Source of the DNA: Miniphocaeibacter halophilus
Lineage (GTDB): Bacteria; Bacillota; Clostridia; Tissierellales; Peptoniphilaceae
Direction: 5' to 3'
Assembly (NCBI RefSeq): GCF_016458825.1
Contig: NZ_CP066744.1
Span: forward strand, 749,001-813,000
Length of the DNA: 64,000 nt
The translations under genes and the position numbers were made by a program. Below, one piece after another: positions 47,423 through 56,204 of the stretch (positions are counted from its first letter, which is position 1; each line of letters begins with the position of its first letter). Below the pieces are notes generated by a model. The model was not told the origin of the DNA. It made no database searches and saw only the letters and a list, made by a program, of their open reading frames with translations.

Positions 47423-48360
47423 ATGGACAATATTTATGATTTAATAATCATTGGCGCTGGTCCAGGTGGATTAGCAGCTGGCTTGTACGGAGCTAGAGCA
47501 AAAATGAAAACTCTAGTTTTGGAGAAAAAAAAATGGGTGGCCAAATAGTAAGTACTAGTGAAGTTGAAAACTATCCTGGTTCAGTTGAAAACGCTACTGG
47601 TCCTTCCCTAACTAAAAGATTTACTGAACAAGCTGAAAAGTTTGGTGCTGAAATTAAAATGGCAAATGTTAAAGAGGTAAATTTAGAAAGCAAAATTAAA
47701 GAAGTAGTTTGCGATAACGAAACCTATAAGGCAAAAACAGTTGTAATTGCAACAGGTGCTTCTCCTAAAAAAATCGGTTGCCCTGGAGAAAAAGAATTTA
47801 CCGGTAAAGGAGTTTCCTACTGTGCAACATGTGATGCAGACTTCTTTGAAGATTTTGAAGTAATTGTTGTTGGTGGTGGAGATAGCGCTTTAGAAGAAGC
47901 TATTTATTTAACTAAATTCGCTAGAAAAGTTTATCTTGTTCATAGAAGAGATACTTTCAAAGCTTGTAATACAGTTATAGAAAATACAAAAGCAAATGAC
48001 AAAATTGAAATGTGGTTAAATAAGGAAATTATTGAAATTAAAGGAGATGGAATCCTTGAATCTGTAGTTTTAAAAGACACTGTAACAGGAGAAACTTCTG
48101 AATATTTCGCAGATGAAGATGATGGAACTATGGGAGTTTTCATCTTTATAGGATTTAATCCACAAACTGAATTATTTAAAGATAAAGTAGACTTAAGAAA
48201 TGGTTATGTTGTAACAGACGAAGAAATGAGAACTAATGTAGACGGTGTTTTTGCAGCTGGAGATGTTAGAGAAAAATCATTACGTCAGGTAGTAACAGCA
48301 GCTGCTGATGGTGCTATTGCCGCAGTAAATGCTGAAAAATATATTAACGAAAATTTTTAA
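47423..48360 (+). CDS. trxB: Thioredoxin reductase, frameshifted near its N-terminus
   Basis: The true start is ATG 47423 behind AGGAGG, giving [20 protein letters not shown] (FAD-binding GxGxxG). This frame runs into TAG soon after LVLEKKK. The rest of the protein continues in another frame from 47533 ([16 protein letters not shown]), with redox site CATC (SYCATCDAD), NADPH-binding [12 protein letters not shown] and the C-terminal AAGDVREK...QVVTAAADG. The shift falls on a run of nine A (47525-47533). Ten A would give a continuous protein of about 312 aa. It reduces the operon's thioredoxin with NADPH. Confidence 0.9.
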
Positions 48361-48372
48361 TAAGGAGGAACT

Positions 48373-48693
48373 ATGTTAGAACTAGATAAAAAAACTTTTG
48401 AAGATGAAGTATTAAATGTTGAAGGTTATGTATTTGTAGATTTTTGGAGCCAAGGTTGTGAACCATGTAAAGCTTTAATGCCAGATGTTCATAAATTAGC
48501 TGAAAAATATGGAGATAAAATTAAATTCTGTTCTCTTGACACTACAAAAGCAAGAAGATTAGCAATAAAACAAAAAGTTTTAGGCTTACCAACTATGCTT
48601 ATGTATAAAGATGGAGAAAAAGTTGACGAAATCACTAAAGATGATGCTACTGTAGAAAATATAGAAGCAATGATCCTTAAATACTATAACTAA
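48373..48693 (+). CDS. trxA: Thioredoxin of the glycine reductase system
   Basis: 106 aa with one thioredoxin fold. The active site reads Cys29-Glu-Pro-Cys32 (GCEPCKA) instead of CGPC, a variant seen in Grd-operon thioredoxins. The cis-Pro segment is LGLPTMLMY. It passes electrons from TrxB to the selenoproteins of glycine reductase. RBS AAGGAGG, 12 bases after trxB. Confidence 0.93.
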   Translation: MLELDKKTFEDEVLNVEGYVFVDFWSQGCEPCKALMPDVHKLAEKYGDKIKFCSLDTTKARRLAIKQKVLGLPTMLMYKDGEKVDEITKDDATVENIEAMILKYYN

Positions 48694-48747
48694 TAAATAA
48701 AATACCCAGTATTTTATATTATTTAATAAAAAAGTCGGAGGTGTATA

Positions 48748-50034
48748 ATGCGATTAGAATTAGGCAAAATTTTTATTAAGGATATACAATTTGCTGATTC
48801 ATCAAAAATCGAAAATGGCATTCTTTATGTTAATAAGGAAGAATTATTAGAAGCCATTGGCGGAGACGAGCATATTAAATCTATTGATTTTGATATTGCT
48901 AAACCTGGTGAAAGTATTAGAATTACCCCAGTTAAAGACGTTATTGAACCAAGGGTTAAAGTTGAAGGACCTGGACAAATATTTCCTGGTATCTTAAACA
49001 AAGTTGACACTGTTGGTCAAGGAAAAACCTATGCATTAAAAGGAATGGCTGTTGTTACAACTGGAAAAATAGTTGGTTTCCAAGAAGGTATTATAGACAT
49101 GGTTGGAGAAGGTGCTAAATATACTCCTTTCTCACAATTAAATAACTTAGTTGTTATTTGCGAACCTGTTGATGGATTAAAACAACATGACCATGAAAAA
49201 GCAGTTAGAATGATCGGTTTCAAAGCAGCTGCTTATATTGGAGAATTAGCTAGAGAATTAACTCCTGAAGAAACAACTGTTTATGAAACAAAACCATTGT
49301 TAGACCAATTACAAGAATACCCTGATTTACCAAAAGTAGCTTATGTTTATATGTTACAAACTCAAGGTTTACTTCATGACACATATGTATATGGTGTAGA
49401 CGCTAAACAAATAGTACCTACTATCCTATACCCTACTGAAGTAATGGATGGAGCTATTGTAAGTGGTAACTGTGTATCTGCTTGTGATAAGAACCCAACA
49501 TACGTTCATTTAAACAACGGTATAATTGAAGATCTATATGCAAGACATGGTAAGGACTACAACTTTGTAGGAGTAGTAATTACAAATGAAAATGTATATT
49601 TAATGGATAAGGAAAGATCTTCAAATTGGACTTCTAAATTAGTTGAATACCTTGGAGTAGATGCTGTAATAATCTCTCAAGAAGGATTTGGAAACCCAGA
49701 TACAGATTTAATAATGAACTGTAAGAAAATAGAAGAAAAAGGTATAAAGACAGTTATAGTAACTGACGAATATGCTGGACAAAACGGAGCTTCTCAATCA
49801 TTAGCAGACGCTGATGAAAAAGCTGATGCCGTAGTAACAGCTGGTAACGCAAACCAAATAGTAGTATTACCAAAGTTAGATAAGATTATTGGTCATATAG
49901 AAGTAGTAGATGTAATTGCTGGTGGTGCTCAAGGTTCCCTTAGAGAAGACGGAACTATTGAAGTGGAAATCCAAGCAATAACAGGTGCTACAAATGAAAC
50001 AGGATACCATTATTTAACAGCAAAAACTTATTAA
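48748..50034 (+). CDS. grdE: Glycine reductase component B, GrdE proprotein
   Basis: 428 aa. The self-cleavage site is Asn241-Cys242 (VSGNCVSACDKNP). Cys242 becomes the pyruvoyl group that binds glycine as a Schiff base, at the same residue number as in the characterised Eubacterium acidaminophilum protein. Cleavage gives two chains of roughly 26 and 20 kDa. It works with GrdB in substrate activation. RBS CGGAGGT. Confidence 0.96.
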   Translation: MRLELGKIFIKDIQFADSSKIENGILYVNKEELLEAIGGDEHIKSIDFDIAKPGESIRITPVKDVIEPRVKVEGPGQIFPGILNKVDTVGQGKTYALKGMAVVTTGKIVGFQEGIIDMVGEGAKYTPFSQLNNLVVICEPVDGLKQHDHEKAVRMIGFKAAAYIGELARELTPEETTVYETKPLLDQLQEYPDLPKVAYVYMLQTQGLLHDTYVYGVDAKQIVPTILYPTEVMDGAIVSGNCVSACDKNPTYVHLNNGIIEDLYARHGKDYNFVGVVITNENVYLMDKERSSNWTSKLVEYLGVDAVIISQEGFGNPDTDLIMNCKKIEEKGIKTVIVTDEYAGQNGASQSLADADEKADAVVTAGNANQIVVLPKLDKIIGHIEVVDVIAGGAQGSLREDGTIEVEIQAITGATNETGYHYLTAKTY

Positions 50035-50061
50035 TAAATATTAAAAATTTAGGAGGATATC

Positions 50062-50532
50062 ATGAGTTTATTAGAAAATAAAAAATTAATCATAATAGGC
50101 GACCGTGATGGAATACCTGCTCCTGCAATAGAAGAATGTGTTAACACAGTTCCTAATACAGAAGTAGTTTTCTCATCAACTGAATGTTTTGTCTGAACTA
50201 GCGCTGGCGCTATGGACTTAGAAAATCAAAAGAGAGTTAAGGATGCATCTGACAAATATGGTGCAGAAAATCTTGTGGTTTTACTAGGTGCAGCAGAAGC
50301 CGAAGCTGCAGGTCTTGCAGCTGAAACAGTTACGTTAGGAGACCCAACATTTGCTGGTCCTTTAGCTGGAGTTGCGTTAGGTTTAGCGGTATATCATGTA
50401 GTTGAACCTGAAGTAAAAGAATTATTTGATGCAACTGTTTATGATGAACAAATCGGTATGATGGAAATGGTTCTAGACGTTGACGAAATTGCTGAAGAAA
50501 TGAATGACATTAGAGAAGAAGCAAATAACTAA
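50062..50532 (+). CDS. grdA: Glycine reductase selenoprotein A (Sec45)
   Basis: 156 aa when the in-frame TGA at 50194-50196 is read as selenocysteine. The surrounding [16 protein letters not shown] is the invariant GrdA active site. Without readthrough the gene would be two pieces, 44 codons and the rest. Start is ATG 50062 with AGGAGG 6 bases upstream. Protein A carries the carboxymethyl-selenoether from protein B to protein C. Confidence 0.97.
50199..50212 (+). promoter_or_regulatory. Candidate SECIS hairpin of grdA
   Basis: TAGCG / CGCTA with loop CTGG, beginning 2 bases after the grdA TGA. It is short and close to the UGA, so it may be only the apical part of the SelB-binding element. 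Confidence 0.45.
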
Positions 50533-50564
50533 TATTTAAATTTCTTATTTAGGAGGATAGATAA

Positions 50565-51875
50565 ATGGCGAATAAAAAAGTCGTGCACTATATTAACCAG
50601 TTTTTCGCTGGAATTGGTGGAGAAGAAAAAGCCGACACTAAGCCTTTCATTGCTGAAGAATTACCTCCAGTAAGTAAACAATTAGAATCTAAACTAGGTG
50701 AAGGTTTCGAAGTTGTTGCTACTGTTGTATGTGGAGATAGTTATTTTAACGAAAATATAGAGTCAGCAAGTAAAGAAGTTTTAGAAATGATAAAAAGTTT
50801 CAACCCTGATCTTTTTATCGCTGGTCCAGCTTTTAATGCCGGTCGTTACGGAGTTGCAGCTGGAACAATTACAAAATTAGTAGAAGACGAATTAAATATT
50901 CCAGCAATTACAGGAATGTATGTTGAAAATCCTGGTGCTGATATGTTTAAGAAGGATCTTTTCATAATAGAAACTGCTAATTCAGCAGCTGGTATGAGAA
51001 AAGCTCTACCTAAAATGGCTAAATTAGGAAAGAAATTAGCTTTAGGAGAAGAAATTCTTGGACCTAAGGAAGAAAGCTATATTGAAAGAGGAATCAGAGT
51101 AAACTACTTTAGTGATGTACGTGGTTCTGAAAGAGCTGTAAATATGCTTGTTAAGAAAATTAAAGGCGAAGATTACGAAACAGAATACCCTATGCCTACT
51201 TTCGATAGAGTTGAACCAAGTCCTGAAATTGCTGATCTGTCAAATATTACAATAGCTTTAGTTACTTCAGGTGGTATAGTACCTTTTGGTAACCCAGACA
51301 GAATTGAATCTTCTTCTGCTTCAAAATATGGAGAATATTCTATAGCTGGCATAGATGATTTAAAAGAAGGCGAATTCGAAACTGCACACGGTGGACATGA
51401 CCCTGTATATGCTAACGAGGATCCAGATAGAGTTTTACCTGTAGATGTTTTAAGAGATTTAGAAAAAGAAGGTAAAATTGGAAAATTATATGACTACTTC
51501 TATTCAACTGTAGGTAATGGAACAGCTGTAGCTAGTGCTAAAGCATACGCACATGAAATAGGAGAAAAACTTGCTGCTGATAACGTAGATGCCGTTATAT
51601 TGACTTCAACGTGAGGTACCTGTACACGTTGCGGTGCAACAATGGTAAAAGAAATTGAAGCAACAGGTATTCCAGTAGTACACATTTGTACAGTAGTACC
51701 TATTTCATTAACAGTAGGAGCTAATAGAATTGTACCTGCTGTTGCTATCCCTCATCCATTAGGAAATCCTGCTTTGGATTTTGATGAGGAAAAAGCTTTA
51801 AGAAGAAAATTAGTTGAAAAAGCTTTAAAAGCTTTACAAACTAAAGTTGAAGATCAAACAGTTTTTGAAGGTTAA
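50565..51875 (+). CDS. grdB: Glycine reductase selenoprotein B, catalytic subunit (Sec350)
   Basis: 436 aa with the TGA at 51612-51614 read as selenocysteine 350, the same position as in known GrdB. The context is LTST-U-GTCTRCGATM. The frame continues without break to TAA. It splits the C-N bond of glycine after Schiff-base formation on GrdE, releasing ammonia. RBS TAGGAGG. It lies between grdA and grdC, with an unusual perfect hairpin just downstream. Confidence 0.97.
51628..51640 (+). promoter_or_regulatory. Candidate SECIS hairpin of grdB
   Basis: GTTGC / GCAAC with loop GGT, starting 13 bases after the TGA. The distance and the G-G-T loop fit bacterial SECIS elements recognised by SelB. 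Confidence 0.6.
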
Positions 51876-51884
51876 TAAAAAATA

Positions 51885-51914
51885 TTATGGATTCTGCATA
51901 GGCAGAATCCATAA
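51885..51914 (+). other. Perfect 13-bp hairpin between grdB and grdC
   Basis: TTATGGATTCTGC / GCAGAATCCATAA with loop ATAG and no T run. It ends 6 bases before the GGAGG of grdC. It may be an RNase processing or mRNA-stability stem that sets the grdC/D level apart from grdA/B, rather than a terminator. Confidence 0.7.
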
Positions 51915-51930
51915 TTGAATGGAGGTAAAT

Positions 51931-53463
51931 ATGTCGTTTCCTGTAATTAAAAACGCTGGATATGTATTAGTTCATACTCCAGACATGATTATTCAAAATG
52001 GTTCTACAACTTCAACAGAAAGAGTTGTAAATCCGGATTCTGATTTTTTAAAAGAAGTAGGTAAGCATATAAGAACCTACGAAGAAGTAGTAAATTATTT
52101 ACCAAATCAGGTATATATTGGTAACTTAAGACCTGAAGAACTAAATAATTATGAATTACCTTGGCATGATAAAGAATTTAAAGGACAAAGAAAAGGTAAG
52201 TTTGGCGAAATAACTCCTCAAGATGAGTTTATTGCTGTAATGAAAATATGTGACTCCTTTGAATTAGTAGAGTTAACTGAAGAGTTTATTAATGAAATAA
52301 AACCTAAAATTGAAGAAAATTATCCTGAACTTATAGATGCTTTTAATAAAATAAAACCATATGACGTAGAAGCAGACAAACATCTATTAGATGAAGAAAA
52401 AGCTGAAGGATTATATAATGATGGCAAATTAGTAGGAATTGTAAAAGCCGCTCACGATGTTGACGTTAACTTAAATGCTCATACTATGTTTGAAAACCTA
52501 GTTGTTAAAGCATCAGGAGTATTAGCAACAATTGCCCTATTAAGAAATACATCTGTTAATAAAGATGAAATAGACTATGTTGTAGAATGTTCCGAAGAAG
52601 CTTGTGGAGATATTAACCAAAGAGGTGGCGGTAACTTTGCTAAAGCCATTGCTGAAGTTGCTCAATTAACTAACGCTTCCGGCTCTGACACTAGAGGATT
52701 CTGTGCTGCCCCTATCCATTCTTTAATAGAAGCAGCTGCTTTAGTTAAAGCAGGAGTATATAAAAATGTATTAGTTGTAGCTGGTGGATCTACTGCTAAA
52801 TTAGGAATGAATGCAAAGGATCACGTTAAAAAAGGTCATCCTGTTTTAGAAGATGTTCTAGGAACTTTTGCAATACTAGTTTCAGAAAATGATGGTGTTA
52901 GCCCTATATTTAGAACAGATTTAACAGGAAAACACAATGTTGGTACAGGCTCTTCCCCACAAGCAGTAATGACTTCATTAATTACAACAGGACTAGATAG
53001 AGCAAACTTAAAAATTACAGACGTTGATACCTATTCTGTAGAAATGCAAAATCCGGACATTACCGTTCCTGCAGGCGCTGGTAATGTACCAGAAGCAAAC
53101 TATAAAATGATTGCAGCATTAGCAGTAAAACGTGGAGATATTGAAAGAGCTCAATTAAAGAGTTTAATCGAAGAAAAAGGATTACCAGGCTGGGCTCCTA
53201 CACAAGGACACATCCCTTCTGGAGTACCTTATATAGGATATATGATAGATGACCTTACTTCTGGTGATAAAAATAGAGTAATGTTCGTTGGAAAAGGTAG
53301 TTTATTCCTTGGTAGAATGACTAATTTATTCGATGGTGTATCTTTTATATGTGAAAGAAATACTGGAGAAGAATCAGATGACCAAGGTATATCTAAAGAA
53401 GAAATTAAAAAAATAATTGGTGAGTCCTTAAGAGAATTAGCATCAAATATGCTACAAGAATAG
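51931..53463 (+). CDS. grdC: Glycine reductase component C, beta subunit
   Basis: 510 aa from ATG 51931, chosen over an ATG 12 bases upstream because GGAGG lies between them. It contains a thiolase/KAS-like fold region with VECSEEACGDINQRGGGN (Cys-containing acyl site) and APTQGHIPSGVPYIG. With GrdD it receives the carboxymethyl-Se group, forms an acetyl-thioester and releases acetyl phosphate. It couples to grdD with 10 bases between. Confidence 0.95.
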   Translation: MSFPVIKNAGYVLVHTPDMIIQNGSTTSTERVVNPDSDFLKEVGKHIRTYEEVVNYLPNQVYIGNLRPEELNNYELPWHDKEFKGQRKGKFGEITPQDEFIAVMKICDSFELVELTEEFINEIKPKIEENYPELIDAFNKIKPYDVEADKHLLDEEKAEGLYNDGKLVGIVKAAHDVDVNLNAHTMFENLVVKASGVLATIALLRNTSVNKDEIDYVVECSEEACGDINQRGGGNFAKAIAEVAQLTNASGSDTRGFCAAPIHSLIEAAALVKAGVYKNVLVVAGGSTAKLGMNAKDHVKKGHPVLEDVLGTFAILVSENDGVSPIFRTDLTGKHNVGTGSSPQAVMTSLITTGLDRANLKITDVDTYSVEMQNPDITVPAGAGNVPEANYKMIAALAVKRGDIERAQLKSLIEEKGLPGWAPTQGHIPSGVPYIGYMIDDLTSGDKNRVMFVGKGSLFLGRMTNLFDGVSFICERNTGEESDDQGISKEEIKKIIGESLRELASNMLQE

Positions 53464-53473
53464 AGGTGATAAT

Positions 53474-54613
53474 ATGTCAAAAAATATTATTGCAGAAGCC
53501 TTATTAGAAATAGCTGATGGTATAGAAAGTGGCTCATTTGCTAAAAAACCTAAAATTGGTTTAACCATATTAGGTAGTGAACATGGTCTAACCAATATGC
53601 TTGAAGCAGCTAATTTAGCTAAATCAATTAACTATGAAATAATCCTTATTGGTCCAAAAGTAGAAACAGAATTTGAATTAGTAGAAGTATCTACAGAAGA
53701 AGAAGCCCATAATAAAATGGAAGAACTTTTAGATTCAAAATATATAGACGCTTGTGTTACAATGCACTACAGCTTCCCTATTGGCGTTTCTACAATTGGT
53801 AGAGTAATAACTCCTGGAGTAGGCAAAGAAATGCTTATAGCGACAACTACAGGCACTAGTTCAACTAATAGAGTTGAAGGTATGGTTAAAAATACCATTG
53901 CTGGTATTTCTGTAGCAAAAGCATTAGGTCGTGAAAATCCAACAGTAGGAATATTAAATGTTGATGGTGCAAAACAAGTAGAAAAAGCTTTAAACAACTT
54001 AAAATCAAATGGATATAAATTTGAGTATGGCGAATCCGCAAGAAGTGACGGAGGAGCAGTACTACGTGGCAATGATTTATTACAAGGAGTTCCTGATGTA
54101 TGTGTAACGGATTCATTAACAGGAAATATATTAATGAAAATGTTCTCTGCATTTACAACAGGCGGTAGTTACGAATCCCTAGGCTATGGATATGGTCCCG
54201 GCATAGGTGAAGGCTACGATAGAACTATAATGATTATTTCAAGAGCATCCGGTGCCCCTGTAATAGCAAATGCCATAAAATACGCTTTTGAATTGGTAAT
54301 TGGAAATATTAAAACAATTGCTGAAAAGGAATATAAGGAAGTAAATTCTCATAAATTTAAAGAAGTTTTAGAATCATTAACTGCTAAAAAAGTTGTTGAG
54401 GACAGTGCGGATGTGAAAGCTCCTCCACAAGAAATAGTTACAGGTTCTATAACCGGTATCGATATATTAGATTTAGAAGATGCAGTAACAGCACTTTGGA
54501 AAAATAATATATATGCCGAAAGTGGAATGGGATGTACAGGTCCTATTGTAATGGTCAACGAGAAAAATGTAGATAAGGCTACCGATATCTTAAAGACCGA
54601 AGATTTCTTATAA
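53474..54613 (+). CDS. grdD: Glycine reductase component C, alpha subunit
   Basis: 379 aa. The fold resembles the phosphotransacetylase/PlsX group, with IGLTILGSEHG near the N-terminus, TGTSSTNRVEGMVKNTIAG and a C-terminal GCTGPIVMVN. It phosphorolyses the acetyl-thioester to acetyl phosphate, from which ATP is made. RBS AGAGGTGA. It is the last gene of the operon and is followed by a terminator. Confidence 0.95.
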   Translation: MSKNIIAEALLEIADGIESGSFAKKPKIGLTILGSEHGLTNMLEAANLAKSINYEIILIGPKVETEFELVEVSTEEEAHNKMEELLDSKYIDACVTMHYSFPIGVSTIGRVITPGVGKEMLIATTTGTSSTNRVEGMVKNTIAGISVAKALGRENPTVGILNVDGAKQVEKALNNLKSNGYKFEYGESARSDGGAVLRGNDLLQGVPDVCVTDSLTGNILMKMFSAFTTGGSYESLGYGYGPGIGEGYDRTIMIISRASGAPVIANAIKYAFELVIGNIKTIAEKEYKEVNSHKFKEVLESLTAKKVVEDSADVKAPPQEIVTGSITGIDILDLEDAVTALWKNNIYAESGMGCTGPIVMVNEKNVDKATDILKTEDFL

Positions 54614-54665
54614 AAAATATAAACAAAAAACAAAAATCCAAACAATTCATTAAAATACCTCAATA

Positions 54666-54704
54666 ACAAACCCTGGATGAAAAATAGTCTAGGGTTTTAT
54701 TTTG
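54666..54704 (+). terminator. Intrinsic terminator of the grd operon
   Basis: AAACCCT / AGGGTTT with an inner GGA/TC extension and a T-rich tail, about 55 bases after the grdD stop. Confidence 0.75.
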
Positions 54705-54713
54705 CCAAAATAA

Positions 54714-54743
54714 ATTTACATTCTACTATAGTTCCATTAAAAC
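54714..54743 (-). repeat. Solitary degenerate CRISPR repeat
   Basis: Thirty bases that match the array repeat at 28 positions (CTATAG for CTGTAG and TTCCAT for TTCTAT). It lies 1.46 kb left of the array, directly behind the grd terminator, with no second repeat at the expected 66-base spacing. The sequence after it (AGAGCATATC...) has no identified source. Confidence 0.85.
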
Positions 54744-54889
54744 AGAGCATATCATTTTAAAACCTACGTTTTTAGTTGCAAAGTATCTGATTTACGATAT
54801 TTACCTAAATATTTTAAATTAACAAAGTCGATATTTTTCGGTTGTTTTCGGACTCTTTTTTGACGGAATTAAAATTGCCTGAATACTAA

Positions 54890-55003
54890 GTACAGTTTAA
54901 CAGCTGGATTTTTTATTTACCAGAACATTTAATATCCAAAAAAAGAATGGAAGAAATTAAATTACCACCATTAATATCTAATTTAAAATTTAAAAAACCT
55001 TAA
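54890..55003 (+). pseudogene. Short degraded coding remnant
   Basis: A 37-codon stretch reading VQFNSWIFYLPEHLISKKRM and then EEIKLPPLISNLKFKKP before TAA. It has protein-like composition but no start codon with RBS, and upstream stops in all frames (for example LKLPEY followed by TAA). Perhaps the end of a lost gene or transposase. The family is not recognised. Confidence 0.35.
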
Positions 55004-55075
55004 ACACTCCCCTTTCCAATAATCTTATTATATATAAATTTTCTACTGTACTTTCGAATTTCTTGAAAATTTTTT

Positions 55076-55554
55076 TTATACTATATTTTTATTTCTTAAA
55101 ATGACATTGTGTAAATTCTCACTGGTGATATTCCTTAAAATTTTTAAAAACTTGTTTTTTAAGATTATTCCATAATCTTGTTGTGCTATTTTAGCATATA
55201 ACATAGGAGTATCATAAGTAGTAATAATAAAAGCAGATTTATTTTTAATGACTATCGGGAAAATCTTCCTGTAACTATAGGCAAATTCATTAATAAATAT
55301 TCTATCTATATATCCTTTTGAAATAGCTGGCATACCACTTACTATAGTGATTATAAAAACAGATAATTCACCATAAAATATCATCTTCATACTTTTTAGT
55401 TTCTAAATCTTTATCCAAGTTTCTACGTTTTTTATTTTCATCAAAATATAATATAGGGTCAGACTCTTCTTTCTATAAATCAAAAATTTTTACATTATAG
55501 TTGGATTTTAAACTATTTTCCACAGAATAAAAATTGCGCTATTAAAACCTTCAT
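55076..55554 (-). pseudogene. Degraded flavodoxin-fold NAD(P)H oxidoreductase (NQO1/MdaB-like)
   Basis: On the minus strand, pieces in different frames line up with a flavodoxin-like quinone reductase. They are MKVLIAQF (ATG 55554), then YNVKIFDL stopped by TAG, then KEESDPILYFDENKKRR and LETKKYEDDILW stopped by TGA. After a frameshift comes ELSVFIITIVSGMPAISKGY with IDRIF. The final piece (55076-55390) is the longest open frame. Two stops, at least one frameshift and a missing FMN-binding N-terminal segment show it is inactive. Confidence 0.7.
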
Positions 55555-55852
55555 ATTATTCCCCAGCTTTTAAGATTTCAAATAATAGCGAATTAAATAT
55601 TTGTCTGATCGAATTTAGATATATTATTTATTAAAATCTAGATACTATTAAAAAATTAAAAGCTTTGATTGAAGAAAGAATAAAAGAGTTCAAGAGAGAT
55701 GTTTAGTCTTCTCCCTTAGTCTAGGAGGATAAATAAATCCCCTATTTTATTGCTACAAACATTGAAATCAAGCCAATCCTTCCAAAATGGACCTACAAGG
55801 CGATTTTTTGGGAAGTAAGTAGTAAACTATGGCTTAATTTAGTTGTTTACAT

Positions 55853-55884
55853 AAAAAAAGAGGTGGAAATTAATCCACCTTTAC
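55853..55884 (-). terminator. Intrinsic terminator of the small repeat-protein gene
   Basis: AGGTGGA / TCCACCT with loop length 8 and seven T on the minus strand (CTCTTTTTTT). The 55555-55852 stretch to its left has no gene I can support. Confidence 0.82.
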
Positions 55885-55907
55885 GCTAACTAGAATAGGA
55901 CTTTATT

Positions 55908-56075
55908 TTATTTTTTTATGTCCTTAGCTTTATCTTTTATTTCTTCTCCTACTTCTTTTGCCTTGTCTTTTACTTTTTCCCCGGCATCCTTTACTTTTTC
56001 TCCAGCATCTTTCGCCTTATCTTTTACTTCTTCTCCTATATCTTTTGCTTTGTCCTTAATATCTTTTGTATCCAT
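55908..56075 (-). CDS. 55-aa Lys/Glu/Asp/Ala-rich repeat protein (LEA-like)
   Basis: An ORF of 56 codons with a strong RBS (AAGGAGG, 6 bases before ATG 56075) and its own terminator. The sequence is built of about 11-residue units of the form KDKAKDxGEEV, for example IKDKAKDIGEEV and VKDAGEKV. These predict one charged amphipathic helix, as in group 3 LEA or YtxH/CsbD-type stress proteins. The role is not known. The repeated DNA may reflect expansion by slippage. It lies 130 bases left of the CRISPR array. Confidence 0.75.
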   Translation of the reverse strand: MDTKDIKDKAKDIGEEVKDKAKDAGEKVKDAGEKVKDKAKEVGEEIKDKAKDIKK

Positions 56076-56204
56076 AAAATCCTCCTTATTTGATATTATT
56101 ATTCCAATTTATATTATACCCAATATTTTCTATTATAAATTCAATAACTAATATTTGTATTTTTATTTAGACGCAAAAAAACTTTTATAAATAATAGAAA
56201 ACAT

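Noticed and set aside
50212-50532. A 106-aa ORF beginning inside grdA, and a separate 77-aa ORF (51642-51875) inside grdB
   Set aside because: Both are the parts of selenoprotein genes after the in-frame UGA. tRNA-Sec, selA and selB are present and the contexts CFVU and UGTCTRC are invariant, so they are not separate genes.
54744-54810. A second repeat after the degenerate CRISPR repeat
   Set aside because: No sequence resembling the repeat occurs at the expected 66-base distance or anywhere up to 56205.
55918-56151. A 77-aa plus-strand ORF rich in Ser/Phe/Ala
   Set aside because: It is the antisense shadow of the 55-aa repeat protein, which has an RBS and terminator on the minus strand; the plus-strand frame has neither.
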